NCBI GenBank assembly: GCA_021324775.1
Contig: JAJPIM010000011.1
Coordinates: forward strand, 1-64,000
DNA length: 64,000 bases
Direction: 5' to 3'
From: Gemmatimonadota bacterium
Lineage (GTDB): Bacteria; Gemmatimonadota; Gemmatimonadetes; Gemmatimonadales; Gemmatimonadaceae
Below are positions 32,833 through 41,207 of the stretch, piece by piece. The first letter of the stretch is position 1. Each line of letters begins with the position of its first letter. The position numbers were made by a program, and so were the translations under genes. The notes below the pieces were generated by a model. It was not told where the DNA came from, made no database searches, and saw only the letters and a list, made by a program, of their open reading frames with translations.

Positions 32833-34182
32833 ATGGGACGTGTGATCGAGCTGAAGACGGCGGTGCCCGGTCCAGCCAGCGATGCGCTGATGGCCCGCCG
32901 CGCGCGCGCGGTCCCGCGTGGTGTGCCGTCCGTGACGCCGCTCGCGGTCATCCAGGCCGATGGTGCCGTCCTCACGGACGCCGATGGCAACCGCCTCATT
33001 GATTTCGCGGGCGGCATCGGCGTGGTCAATGTCGGCCACCGGAATCCGCGCGTCGTCGCTGCGGTCCGCGCGCAGTTGGACCACTTCGCGCACGTCTGCT
33101 TCCCGGTCGTCTCCTACGAGCCGTACATCGCCCTCGCGGAACGGCTCAATGCGGTGACGCCCGGCACGCACGACAAGCGGACGGTGCTCGTCAACAGCGG
33201 CGCCGAAGCGATCGAGAACGCGGTCAAGATCGCGCGGGCCCACACGGGCCGGCAGGCCGTCGTGTGCTTCGAGCACGCGTTCCACGGGCGCACGAATCTC
33301 GCGATGGCCATGACGTCCAAGGTCCGCCCGTACAAGACGGGATTCGGCCCGTTCGCCCCCGAGATCTACCGGCTGCCCTACCCGTACTGCTACCGCTGCT
33401 CCGCCGGCCGGACCGCGGACGGTTCCTGCTGCCTCGCCTCGCCCGAACGCTTCGCGCAACTGTTCGCCGCCATCGTCGACCCCGCCGCTGTCGCCGCCAT
33501 CGTGATCGAGCTCGAGCTCGGCGAAGGTGGCTTCGTCCCCGCCCCGCCCGAATACGTGCGCGCGCTCTCAGCCTTCGCGCAGGCGAACGGCATCGTCCTC
33601 GTCGCCGACGAGATCCAGACTGGCTTCGGGCGCACCGGCGCGATGTTCGCCTGCGAGCACTATGAGCTCGTACCCGACATGATCGTCACCGCGAAGTCGC
33701 TCGCCGGCGGTCTGCCCCTCGCCGCGGTCACCGGACGGGCCGAGATCATGGAATCGCCGGTCGCAGGAGGCCTCGGCGGCACGTACGGCGGCAACCCCCT
33801 CGCCTGCGCCGCCGCACTCGCGGTCCTCGACGTCATGGCCGAAGACATGGTCGTGGAGCGGGCGGCTGCACTCGGCGCGCGCATCAAGCGGCGCTTCTGC
33901 TCCTGGGCGGACACCGACGCCGGCATCGGCGACGTCCGAGGCCTGGGCGCCATGGTCGCGATGGAGTTCGTGCAGGACCGCACGACCAAGGCGCCCGACA
34001 ACGCACGCGTCAGCCGTATCGTCACCGCAGCCCTCAGCCGCGGCCTTATCCTCCTCTCAGCAGGCACATACGGCAACGTGATTCGCGTCCTGGTGCCCCT
34101 GACGGCGCCCGACGCGGTGGTCGACGAAGGCCTGGATGTGATGGCCGAGGCGCTGAGCGCCTCGCGGCTCGCGCCGCATTGA
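32833..34182 (+). CDS. gabT: 4-aminobutyrate aminotransferase
   Basis: A 449-residue PLP enzyme of aminotransferase class III, converting GABA and 2-oxoglutarate to succinic semialdehyde and glutamate. Motifs: DFAGGIGVVNVGHRNP, VNSGAEAIENAVKIAR, CFEHAFHGRTNLAMAMT, VADEIQTGFGRTG (PLP-binding Asp), the Schiff-base Lys288 in VTAKSLAGGLPLA, and GGTYGGNPLACAAAL. GabT signature residues are all in place. It heads the plus-strand operon gabT-potABCD-amine oxidase, with its stop overlapping the next start (TTGA). With GabD and the dehydrogenase at 26825 it completes the route to succinate. The start at 32833 is the only good one, but it lacks a normal Shine-Dalgarno. Confidence 0.92.
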   Translation: MGRVIELKTAVPGPASDALMARRARAVPRGVPSVTPLAVIQADGAVLTDADGNRLIDFAGGIGVVNVGHRNPRVVAAVRAQLDHFAHVCFPVVSYEPYIALAERLNAVTPGTHDKRTVLVNSGAEAIENAVKIARAHTGRQAVVCFEHAFHGRTNLAMAMTSKVRPYKTGFGPFAPEIYRLPYPYCYRCSAGRTADGSCCLASPERFAQLFAAIVDPAAVAAIVIELELGEGGFVPAPPEYVRALSAFAQANGIVLVADEIQTGFGRTGAMFACEHYELVPDMIVTAKSLAGGLPLAAVTGRAEIMESPVAGGLGGTYGGNPLACAAALAVLDVMAEDMVVERAAALGARIKRRFCSWADTDAGIGDVRGLGAMVAMEFVQDRTTKAPDNARVSRIVTAALSRGLILLSAGTYGNVIRVLVPLTAPDAVVDEGLDVMAEALSASRLAPH

Positions 34183-35288
34183 CCTCCCCCGCGGTCGAGT
34201 TTCATCGCGTCTCCAAGAGTTTCGGCGCCACCAAGGCGGTCGACTCGATCAGTTTCAACATCGAGCGCGGCGAGTTCTTCTCGATCCTCGGCCCCTCCGG
34301 CTGCGGCAAGACCACGACGCTCCGGCTCCTCGCCGGTTTCGAGACGCCCGACCCGGATGGCGGCGAGGTCCGGATCCTCGGCGAGGTCGTGAACGACAAG
34401 CGGCCCTACGAGCGCCAGATCGCCATGGTCTTTCAGAATTACGCGCTCTTTCCGCACCTCTCCGTCGAACGCAACATCGCCTTCGGGCTCGAGCAGCGCC
34501 GCACTCCTCGCTCGGAAATCGCGGGCCGCGTCGCCCGCGCCCTCGACCTCGTCCGCCTCTCCCCCCAAACGTTCGCACGACGGTCGCCCACGCAGCTCTC
34601 CGGCGGGCAGCGCCAGCGCGTCGCCCTCGCCCGCGCCCTGGTGCTCGACCCCGCGATCCTGCTGCTCGACGAACCCCTGGGCGCGATCGACCTCCAGCTC
34701 CGAAAGGAGATGCAGCTCGAGCTCAAAGCGCTCAACAAACAGCTCGGCACGACATTCCTCTACGTCACGCACGACCAGGAAGAAGCGCTCACGATGTCCG
34801 ACCGCATCGCGGTCATGTCGCACGCCCGCATCGCCCAGTTGGGAACGCCAGCCGAGATCTATGAGAACCCGCGGACGGCGTTCGTCGCGAAGTTCATCGG
34901 GGAATCGAATTTTCTCGACGGCCGCATCACGGATCGCGCCGATGCGTGGTGGGAGGTCGAGGGCCGCGGCGGAATACGCTTTCGCATCCCGGTTCTCAAT
35001 GGCCTCGCGCCCGGACAGGACGTGCACATTGCGGTGCGCCCGGAGTGGCTCGATGTGTTTCGGCCGGATGCAGTCCCCGCCGGCGAGAACGCCATCCCCG
35101 GCACGGTCCGCGATGTCGTCTACCTCGGCGAAACGATGCACGTCGTCGTCTCCGCGCCGTCCACGCCGGACATCACGGTCGCGCTCCGCAACGAGGGTCA
35201 GTTGATCAACCCCCTGCCGTGGCGGCGCGGTGATCCCGCGACCGTGGCGTGGCGGCCAGAGGACTGCCAGATCCTCGAGGACGAATGA
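34179..35288 (+). CDS. potA: Polyamine ABC transporter ATPase, PotA-like (system 2)
   Basis: A 369-residue ATPase with a TTG start overlapping the gabT stop. Walker A GPSGCGKT with Lys44, Q-loop FQNYALFPHLSV, signature LSGGQRQR, Walker B ILLLDEP, switch THDQEEAL and a C-terminal TOBE domain (IAVRPEWLDVF) are complete. It is the second PotA in the window and clearly distinct from the first, so the two systems are not a recent tandem duplication. Confidence 0.92.
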   Translation: MTSPAVEFHRVSKSFGATKAVDSISFNIERGEFFSILGPSGCGKTTTLRLLAGFETPDPDGGEVRILGEVVNDKRPYERQIAMVFQNYALFPHLSVERNIAFGLEQRRTPRSEIAGRVARALDLVRLSPQTFARRSPTQLSGGQRQRVALARALVLDPAILLLDEPLGAIDLQLRKEMQLELKALNKQLGTTFLYVTHDQEEALTMSDRIAVMSHARIAQLGTPAEIYENPRTAFVAKFIGESNFLDGRITDRADAWWEVEGRGGIRFRIPVLNGLAPGQDVHIAVRPEWLDVFRPDAVPAGENAIPGTVRDVVYLGETMHVVVSAPSTPDITVALRNEGQLINPLPWRRGDPATVAWRPEDCQILEDE

Positions 35289-36220
35289 CGGCGCTGGACA
35301 TGCCGCCCCAGGCCGCGGGTCCGCGGTCGGCCCCCGGGAACGGGCTGCGCCGCCGGGCACTCGCATGGCTCGCACCCCGCCCGCAGGCCCAGGCCTGGAC
35401 CCTGCTCGCGCCAGGCACGGTCTGGATGCTCGGGTTCTTCCTCGTGCCCGTCATCGTGATGTGCGCGTACAGCGTCATGCCGCGGGGCGAGTACGGCGGC
35501 GTCGACCCCGGATTCACGATCGAAGCGTACACCCGGTTCCTGCACCCGGTTTACCTGACGATCCTCGAACGGACGTTCGTCCTCGCCGTCGCGACGACCG
35601 TACTCTCGGCACTCGCCGGTTACCCCGTGGCGTACACGATCGCCCGGAGCGGGCGGTGGAAGTCGCTGCTCCTCTTTCTCGTCGTCTTGCCGTTCTGGAC
35701 GAGTTTTCTGGTGCGCACGTTCGCCATGATCTTCCTGATGCGCGACACGGGATTGATCAATAGCTGGCTGATCGCCGCCGGACTGCGCCAAGAGCCGATC
35801 CCGATGCTCTACACGCCGTTCTCCGTGCTCGCGGGTCTCGTCTACGGCTACCTCCCGTTCATGGTCCTGCCGATCTACGCATCGCTCGAGAAGCTCGACC
35901 CGGCTCTCCTCGAGGCAGCCGAAGTACTCGGCGCCCGCCCAGCCGCCCGCTTCCGCCGCGTCACCCTGCCGCTCTCGGCGCCCGGCCTGATCGCCGGCTG
36001 TCTCCTCGTCTTCATCCCGTCACTGGGGTCCTACCTGACGTCCGACCTCCTCGGCGGCGCCAAGGAGCTGCTGATCGGCAACCTCGTGCAGAACCAGTTC
36101 TCCACCGCGAGGAACTGGCCGTTCGGCTCCGCCGCGTCGTTCATCCTGATGATCGTCGTCCTCGCCGCGGTGCTGGTGTACCTGCGCCTCCGGCCGCCCG
36201 ATACCGTGCGAGGGTGGTGA
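35285..36220 (+). CDS. potB: Polyamine ABC transporter permease, PotB-like (system 2)
   Basis: A 311-residue permease. ATG 35285 overlaps the potA stop (ATGA) and is preferred over earlier in-frame codons. Six membrane helices are predicted, the first being LLAPGTVWMLGFFLVPVIVM. The EAA loop reads LLEAAEVLGARPAARFRRVT followed by LPLSAPG. LVFIPSLGSYLTSDLLGG matches PotB family helix five. Confidence 0.92.
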   Translation: MTALDMPPQAAGPRSAPGNGLRRRALAWLAPRPQAQAWTLLAPGTVWMLGFFLVPVIVMCAYSVMPRGEYGGVDPGFTIEAYTRFLHPVYLTILERTFVLAVATTVLSALAGYPVAYTIARSGRWKSLLLFLVVLPFWTSFLVRTFAMIFLMRDTGLINSWLIAAGLRQEPIPMLYTPFSVLAGLVYGYLPFMVLPIYASLEKLDPALLEAAEVLGARPAARFRRVTLPLSAPGLIAGCLLVFIPSLGSYLTSDLLGGAKELLIGNLVQNQFSTARNWPFGSAASFILMIVVLAAVLVYLRLRPPDTVRGW

Positions 36221-36221
36221 C

Positions 36222-37022
36222 GTGGGCGCCTCCGGCATCGGGAAACTCCCCCGCTGGCTCGTCGCGTTCACCGCGGTGTGCCTGTTTCTCATGCACCTGC
36301 CGGTGCTGGTGCTCATCGTCTTCTCCTTCAATGCGTCGAAGTTCGCGGTGACCTGGACCGGCTTCACGCTTGCCTGGTACCGTCGTCTTCTCGAACGCGA
36401 TGACATCCTCCACGCCCTGCAGGCCAGCCTCATCGTCGGTATCACGGCGACGGCGATCGCGGTCACGCTCGGCACACTGATCGCCCTCGCGCTCGCCCGC
36501 CACCGCTTCCGCGGCCGCACGATCTACGAAGGGATGATGTACGTGCCGATCGTCACACCGGAGATCGTCACCGGCATTTCGCTGCTCGTCCTGTTCGTGT
36601 TCCTCCGGATGCCGCTCGGGCTGGCGACCATCATCATCGCGCACGTCGCCTTCTGCGTGCCGTTCGTCGTCGTGGTCGTCGTGGCCCGGCTGGCAGGGAT
36701 GGACGAGAACCTCGAAGAGGCGGCGATGACACTCGGCGCCGATGAGGTCACGACCTTCTTCCGCGTCACGCTGCCGCTGCTCTGGCCGGGGATCCTGTCG
36801 GCCGCCCTGCTGTCGTTCATCCTCTCGTTCGACGACTTCGTGATCACATCTCTCGTCGCCGGATCGGGGTCGAGCACGCTCCCGCTCGTGATCTACAGCA
36901 TGGTACGCCGCAACATCGAACCGAGCATCAATGCGATCAGCGCCCTGATCGTCGTCGCGACGTCGGTGCTGCTGTACGTTTCGGACCGCATGAGCCGGCG
37001 AAATGAGCCCTCCCATGCCTGA
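36222..37022 (+). CDS. potC: Polyamine ABC transporter permease, PotC-like (system 2)
   Basis: A 266-residue permease starting at GTG 36222, one base after the potB stop, with GAGGGTGG just upstream. Six membrane helices; EAA loop LEEAAMTLGADEVTTFFRVT. The segment SFILSFDDFVITSLVAG is a PotC/YdcV hallmark, with acidic residues facing the substrate path. Its end overlaps the start of potD by 20 bases. Confidence 0.93.
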   Translation: MGASGIGKLPRWLVAFTAVCLFLMHLPVLVLIVFSFNASKFAVTWTGFTLAWYRRLLERDDILHALQASLIVGITATAIAVTLGTLIALALARHRFRGRTIYEGMMYVPIVTPEIVTGISLLVLFVFLRMPLGLATIIIAHVAFCVPFVVVVVVARLAGMDENLEEAAMTLGADEVTTFFRVTLPLLWPGILSAALLSFILSFDDFVITSLVAGSGSSTLPLVIYSMVRRNIEPSINAISALIVVATSVLLYVSDRMSRRNEPSHA

Positions 37023-38172
37023 CAGGCGCGCCGAGACACTGCTCCGGGCAATGGCGGCGGGATCGATCGGCCGGCGCGAGTTCGCGCGCCGCGCGCTGGC
37101 GATCGGTGTATCGGCGACGACGATCGCCGGCTGGCTCGCCGCGTGCCGGCCGGTCGGTGACGGCCTCGCACCCGCCGCGCGCGCCGCACGCGACGCCGCG
37201 GAAGCTCTCGAACCGCTGGGACCGATCGAGCACCGCCTCGCGATCTACAACTGGTCCGACTACGTCGCGCCCGACACCATCCCCAATTTCGCGCGCGAGT
37301 TCGGTGTCCGTGTCACCTACGACGTGTACGAGAGCAACGAGGAGCTGCTCGCCAAGTTGCTCGCCGGCGCTCGCGGCTATGACGTCGTGTTCCCCAGCAG
37401 CTACGCCCTCTCGGTGCTGGTGGCCACGGGCCTCGCCGGTTCTCTGCACCGGGCCTACCTGACCAATTGGGGCAACGTTGCACCGCTTTTTCTCAATCCC
37501 GGTTTCGACCCGGGCAACGCCCACTCGGTCCCGTGGCAGTGGGGCATCACCGGCCTCGCCTACCGCTCCGACAAGGTTGAAACTCCCGAGAGTTGGGGGG
37601 TGCTGCAGAGCCGGCGCTACGCCGGCAAGATGACGCAGCTCGATGATGGCCGCGATGTCATCGGATCGTGGCTCCGCTACCGCGGCCACTCCCTGAACTC
37701 GCGCGATCAGATCGAGTTGGCCGCCGCCAAAAACGACGCGATCAGCGCCAAGCGCAACCTGCGCGCCTATCTCTCCGCGCCTGTCAAAGGCCAGCTCATC
37801 TCGGGCGATGTGTGGATCGCACAGCTCTGGAACGGCGACGCGACACAGGCACGCGTCGAGCAGCCGGCGATCCAGTACGCCATCCCGCGCGAAGGATCCA
37901 CGATCTGGGCCGATAATGTCGTGATGCCGCGGTCCGCGCCACACCCGCGCGCCGCACACGAGTTCATGAATTACATCCTCCGCCCCGAAGTCGGCGCCGC
38001 CATCTCGGATTTCACCGGGTACGGCACGCCCAACGCAAAGGCCCTGGCGCGGATGGAACACCCGGTCCCGTATCCGACGCCCGATCAGTTGCGGCGTCTC
38101 GAATATCAGATCGACCTGGGCCGCGAGACGGCCGAATGGGACCAGTTGTGGACCGAGATCAAATCGGCGTAG
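37003..38172 (+). CDS. potD: Polyamine-binding protein, PotD-like, Tat lipoprotein (system 2)
   Basis: A 389-residue solute-binding protein. The signal has a twin-arginine motif (GRREFARRALAIG, Arg 24-25) and a lipobox WLAAC with Cys48, so it looks like a Tat-exported lipoprotein, unlike the Sec-type PotD of system 1. The mature part shows LAIYNWSDYVAPDTIPNF, a classic PotD/PotF start, then YDVVFPSSYALSVL, VPWQWGITGLAYR and IPREGSTIWADNVVMP. ATG 37015 is an alternative start. The next gene begins inside its 3' end. Confidence 0.92.
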   Translation: MSPPMPDRRAETLLRAMAAGSIGRREFARRALAIGVSATTIAGWLAACRPVGDGLAPAARAARDAAEALEPLGPIEHRLAIYNWSDYVAPDTIPNFAREFGVRVTYDVYESNEELLAKLLAGARGYDVVFPSSYALSVLVATGLAGSLHRAYLTNWGNVAPLFLNPGFDPGNAHSVPWQWGITGLAYRSDKVETPESWGVLQSRRYAGKMTQLDDGRDVIGSWLRYRGHSLNSRDQIELAAAKNDAISAKRNLRAYLSAPVKGQLISGDVWIAQLWNGDATQARVEQPAIQYAIPREGSTIWADNVVMPRSAPHPRAAHEFMNYILRPEVGAAISDFTGYGTPNAKALARMEHPVPYPTPDQLRRLEYQIDLGRETAEWDQLWTEIKSA

Positions 38173-39521
38173 AGGGCGCACCACCGGCGCCGTCGGCTGA
38201 CGTCGTCGTGATCGGCGCCGGTGTCGCTGGCCTCGCTGCGGCCCGCGCCCTCCATGATGCGCACGTGCGTGTCGCCGTTCTCGAGGCGCGCCCGCGGATC
38301 GGCGGCCGCGTGTACACGCGGCGTGTCCCCGGGCTCGCGCTGCCGGTCGAGCTGGGCGCGGAGTTCGTGCACGGCCGCGTGCGCGAGACGCTGGACATCG
38401 CCGACGAAGCCGGGATTCTGCTGGGCGAGATGTCGCACACCTGGTGGAGTGTCGCCGGTGGCAAGCTGCACCCGCCCGGCGACGATGACTGGGCAATCGG
38501 CAAGGTGATGGCCCTCCTGGATCCCGATCGCACGCCGGACCGAACGTTCGCCAGCTTCCTCGAGACGTTGCGGGCGGATCCCGGTACGTCCGCGGCGGTC
38601 GTCGCTGCGATCCCCGACGCGCTGCGATACGTCCAGGGGTTCGACGGCGCAGATCCCGCCCGCGTGGGTGAGCGGTGGCTGGCGGTCTCCGAGGCCGCCG
38701 GGCGCCGCGATCAGCACGATCACACATACCGGATCCCCGGGGGATACGATCAGGTGCCTGCCGCGCTTGCGGCACACCTGCCCCCGGACGCCATTCGTCT
38801 CTCGACGGTGGTGCGCGAGGTCGAATGGGAGCCGGGCCGCGTCGCAGTCTTCGCCGACACCGCGACGGTCACGGGGCGCGCCGCGATCGTCACGATCCCG
38901 CTCGGCGTGCTGTGTGCGCGCGCCGACGGCACCCCCGGACCGATTACCTTCCGCCCCGACCTCGGCGCGGCGGTGCGCTCGGCGCTCGGCGGCGTCGCGA
39001 TGGGCGGGGCGCTCCGGATCGTGATGCAATTCGAGACGGCCTTCTGGGACACGCTGCCCGTGAGCGGCGGAGGCGAGCCGCCCGATGACCTGAGCTTTCT
39101 CTCGATGGGAAGCGACGAGTTCGCGGTATGGTGGACGTCGTTCCCGCTGCGCGCGAGTGTCCTCACGGCGTGGATGGGCGGCCCCCAGGCGGAAGCGCTG
39201 GCCAGTCTGACGAGCGACGAGTTGGCCGATCGCGCGCTTCGCGTGCTGGGGCGGGCGTGCGGTATCCCGAGGGCGCGCCTCGGCGGCATGCTCGCCGGAT
39301 CCTGGTACCACGACTGGCACAACGACCCGTTCTCGCGCGGTTCCTATAGTTACGGCGTTGCCGGAGGCATCGACGCGCCACGCGTGCTCACGCAGCCCAT
39401 CGCCAAGACGCTGTTCCTCGCCGGCGAAGCGACGGACCCCGACGGACGCGGAGGCGCCGTGCACGCCGCGATCGCGAGCGGCCAGCGGGCCGCCTCGGCG
39501 GTCCTCGCCATGCTCGGGTAA
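38136..39521 (+). CDS. Flavin-containing amine oxidase, polyamine-oxidase-like
   Basis: A 461-residue FAD enzyme of the monoamine/polyamine oxidase family. FAD site VVVIGAGVAGLAAARAL, then VLEARPRIGGRVYT (second FAD motif), LGAEFVHG, a central substrate domain with YRIPGGYDQVPAAL, and the C-terminal FAD closure LFLAGEATDPDGRGGAVHAA. No signal peptide. The start overlaps potD by 37 bases; a later start near 38190 would also keep the FAD motif. As the last gene of gabT-potABCD it probably oxidises imported spermidine or putrescine. Confidence 0.9.
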   Translation: MGPVVDRDQIGVEGAPPAPSADVVVIGAGVAGLAAARALHDAHVRVAVLEARPRIGGRVYTRRVPGLALPVELGAEFVHGRVRETLDIADEAGILLGEMSHTWWSVAGGKLHPPGDDDWAIGKVMALLDPDRTPDRTFASFLETLRADPGTSAAVVAAIPDALRYVQGFDGADPARVGERWLAVSEAAGRRDQHDHTYRIPGGYDQVPAALAAHLPPDAIRLSTVVREVEWEPGRVAVFADTATVTGRAAIVTIPLGVLCARADGTPGPITFRPDLGAAVRSALGGVAMGGALRIVMQFETAFWDTLPVSGGGEPPDDLSFLSMGSDEFAVWWTSFPLRASVLTAWMGGPQAEALASLTSDELADRALRVLGRACGIPRARLGGMLAGSWYHDWHNDPFSRGSYSYGVAGGIDAPRVLTQPIAKTLFLAGEATDPDGRGGAVHAAIASGQRAASAVLAMLG

Positions 39522-39671
39522 CGCCAGCGCCGGCGTCGGCGGCCATTCGCCCCTTTTGTGGTAGCGCGCCCGACGGCAAACCGATTGGATATTTCGGCCT
39601 CGAGGCCCATCTTAGATCGCGGCCGGAAGTGGCAAACCCACACACGCGGCATCCAAACGGGACGAGCGACG

Positions 39672-40244
39672 ATGGAATCGATGATCAGCGAAGTGATGTC
39701 CAAGATGCACTTCGACGTGACGCTCTTCGTGTCGCTCCTCATCAAGATCGTGATCGCCGCCGCGCTCACGAGCCCCGTGAGTGTCGAGCGGTACAAGGAT
39801 GACAAGAGCGCCGGCCTGCGCACGTTTCCGATCGTCGCGGTCGCATCGTGCGGCTACGTGATTCTCGCCGGACAGGTGTTCGGCATTTCATCCGGCCAGC
39901 AAGCCCCGATCCTGCAGGGACTAGTGACCGGTATCGGGTTCATCGGCGGCGGCGCGATCGTCAAGGATGGCAATCGCGTCCGCGGCACTGCGACGGCGGC
40001 GGCGATCTGGTCCACCGCCATCGTCGGCGCCGCGGTGGGCTACGGGCGCCTCGAAATCGCGATGGTGGTGGGACTGTTCACGACGCTGACACTCTGGGTC
40101 ATCTCGCGGTACGAGATGAAATGGGAGTTGGAGCGTGACGCCCAGGACGCCGCCGCCGGTGTCATTCAGTCCGCCCACGCCGCGCTTGGCGATGTGGGAC
40201 TCCGGTCGCCCTCTGGTCCCGGCACGTCATCGAGCGGACACTGA
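39672..40244 (+). CDS. MgtC/SapB-family membrane protein
   Basis: A 190-residue inner-membrane protein. ATG 39672 is chosen over an upstream in-frame region without conservation. Four or five hydrophobic helices contain the family marks KSAGLRTFPIVAVA (MgtC has AGLRT), LQGLVTGIGFIGGGAIVKDG and VRGTATAAAIWSTAIVG. MgtC proteins act in magnesium-limited growth and regulate ATP synthase in some bacteria, but many homologues are uncharacterised. The soluble ACT-like C-terminal domain is replaced by a short tail, as in SapB-type members. Confidence 0.85.
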   Translation: MESMISEVMSKMHFDVTLFVSLLIKIVIAAALTSPVSVERYKDDKSAGLRTFPIVAVASCGYVILAGQVFGISSGQQAPILQGLVTGIGFIGGGAIVKDGNRVRGTATAAAIWSTAIVGAAVGYGRLEIAMVVGLFTTLTLWVISRYEMKWELERDAQDAAAGVIQSAHAALGDVGLRSPSGPGTSSSGH

Positions 40245-40277
40245 CGGCGTGCGGGTGACCCATGAGACACAGCGGTC

Positions 40278-41078
40278 ATGACACGCCCGCATGCCCCGGC
40301 CGATGCCTCCGGCGCGCACGCAGATCTGCGCCGCACGCTGATGCGCCAGTTCGTCACCGCAACCGACACGGTCACGCTGCACGACTGGCCGGTTGAGCTG
40401 CTGCGGCCACGCAACTCCGATGATCTGATCAGCGAGGCCGATTTCGTCCGCGACGACCGGCTTCCATACTGGGCAGACCTCTGGCCCTCATCGCGTATTC
40501 TCGCCGATTACCTGCTGCAAACCGAGCGCGCCCCCGATCACGGGCCAGCGCTGGCGCGCCCTGCGGGCACTCGGCATCCGTCCTCGTCCGGCGGAATGCC
40601 CGCTCCCGTCCAGCCCACCCGCCGGCCGCTGTCGCTTCTCGAGTTGGGATGCGGTCTCGGCCTGGTGACGATGGCCGCGATGCGCGCCGGCTACGAAGTC
40701 CTCGCCACCGACTACTATGAGGACGCCCTGCGTTTCACCCGCGCGAACGCCGCCCGCGCCCTCGGCCGCGAGCCCGAGACCCGTCACGTCGACTGGCGCA
40801 ATTTCCCCGCGGATCTCAGAGGCTTCGACCGCATCGTCGCGGCGGACGTGTTGTACGAGAAGATCTATCCGCCGCTCCTGTCGGCAGCCATCGCCCGAGT
40901 CCTCGCCCCCGGCGGCGAGGCCATCATTGCCGACCCGGGCCGCATCGCGGCTCCGGATTTCCTGGCGGGCCTGGCAGCCGACGGCCTGGAAGTCGTGTCC
41001 AAGGTGACACGCCCATTCGACGAGGGCGAAATCCACCAGCAGATTTCGCTCTATCGAATCAAGGTCACGGCAAACTGA
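40278..41078 (+). CDS. Class I SAM methyltransferase, METTL21/ETFB-lysine type
   Basis: A 266-residue cytoplasmic methyltransferase. DDRLPYWADLWPSSRILADY is the N-terminal signature of lysine methyltransferases of the METTL21/ETFBKMT group, followed by motif I LLELGCGLGLVTMAAMRAG, acidic motif II VLATDYYEDAL and post-motif DRIVAADVLYEK. A 30-residue Pro-rich insertion (about residues 90-118) separates the PYWADLWP part from motif I. Protein-lysine methylation is the likely activity, target unknown. It is the second probable protein-lysine methyltransferase in the window after the SET protein. Confidence 0.82.
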   Translation: MTRPHAPADASGAHADLRRTLMRQFVTATDTVTLHDWPVELLRPRNSDDLISEADFVRDDRLPYWADLWPSSRILADYLLQTERAPDHGPALARPAGTRHPSSSGGMPAPVQPTRRPLSLLELGCGLGLVTMAAMRAGYEVLATDYYEDALRFTRANAARALGREPETRHVDWRNFPADLRGFDRIVAADVLYEKIYPPLLSAAIARVLAPGGEAIIADPGRIAAPDFLAGLAADGLEVVSKVTRPFDEGEIHQQISLYRIKVTAN

Positions 41079-41104
41079 CCTGCTAACGGCACTCACCGAG
41101 TTGA

Positions 41105-41145
41105 GTCTACCTTCTACTCTCTGTTTTGCTACTCTCCTTTTTTCT
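41105..41145. repeat. Pyrimidine-rich repeat (TCTACT family)
   Basis: TCTACCTTCTACTCTCTG followed by a CT/T run just after the methyltransferase stop. Same family as 4106 and 26780; a further degenerate copy at 41236-41267. Confidence 0.55.
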
Positions 41146-41207
41146 TTGCAATACGGCCGAATGATCGCCCTCTCCGCGACGCGACCGGCCCTATAGCGGC
41201 TACACCA

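Noticed and set aside
33660..35375. 571-codon frame antisense to gabT and potA
   Set aside because: Low-complexity acidic/basic translation; opposite strand is unambiguous.
36937..38775. 612-codon frame antisense to potC, potD and the amine oxidase
   Set aside because: Arg-rich shadow with no motifs, while the other strand encodes three clear genes.
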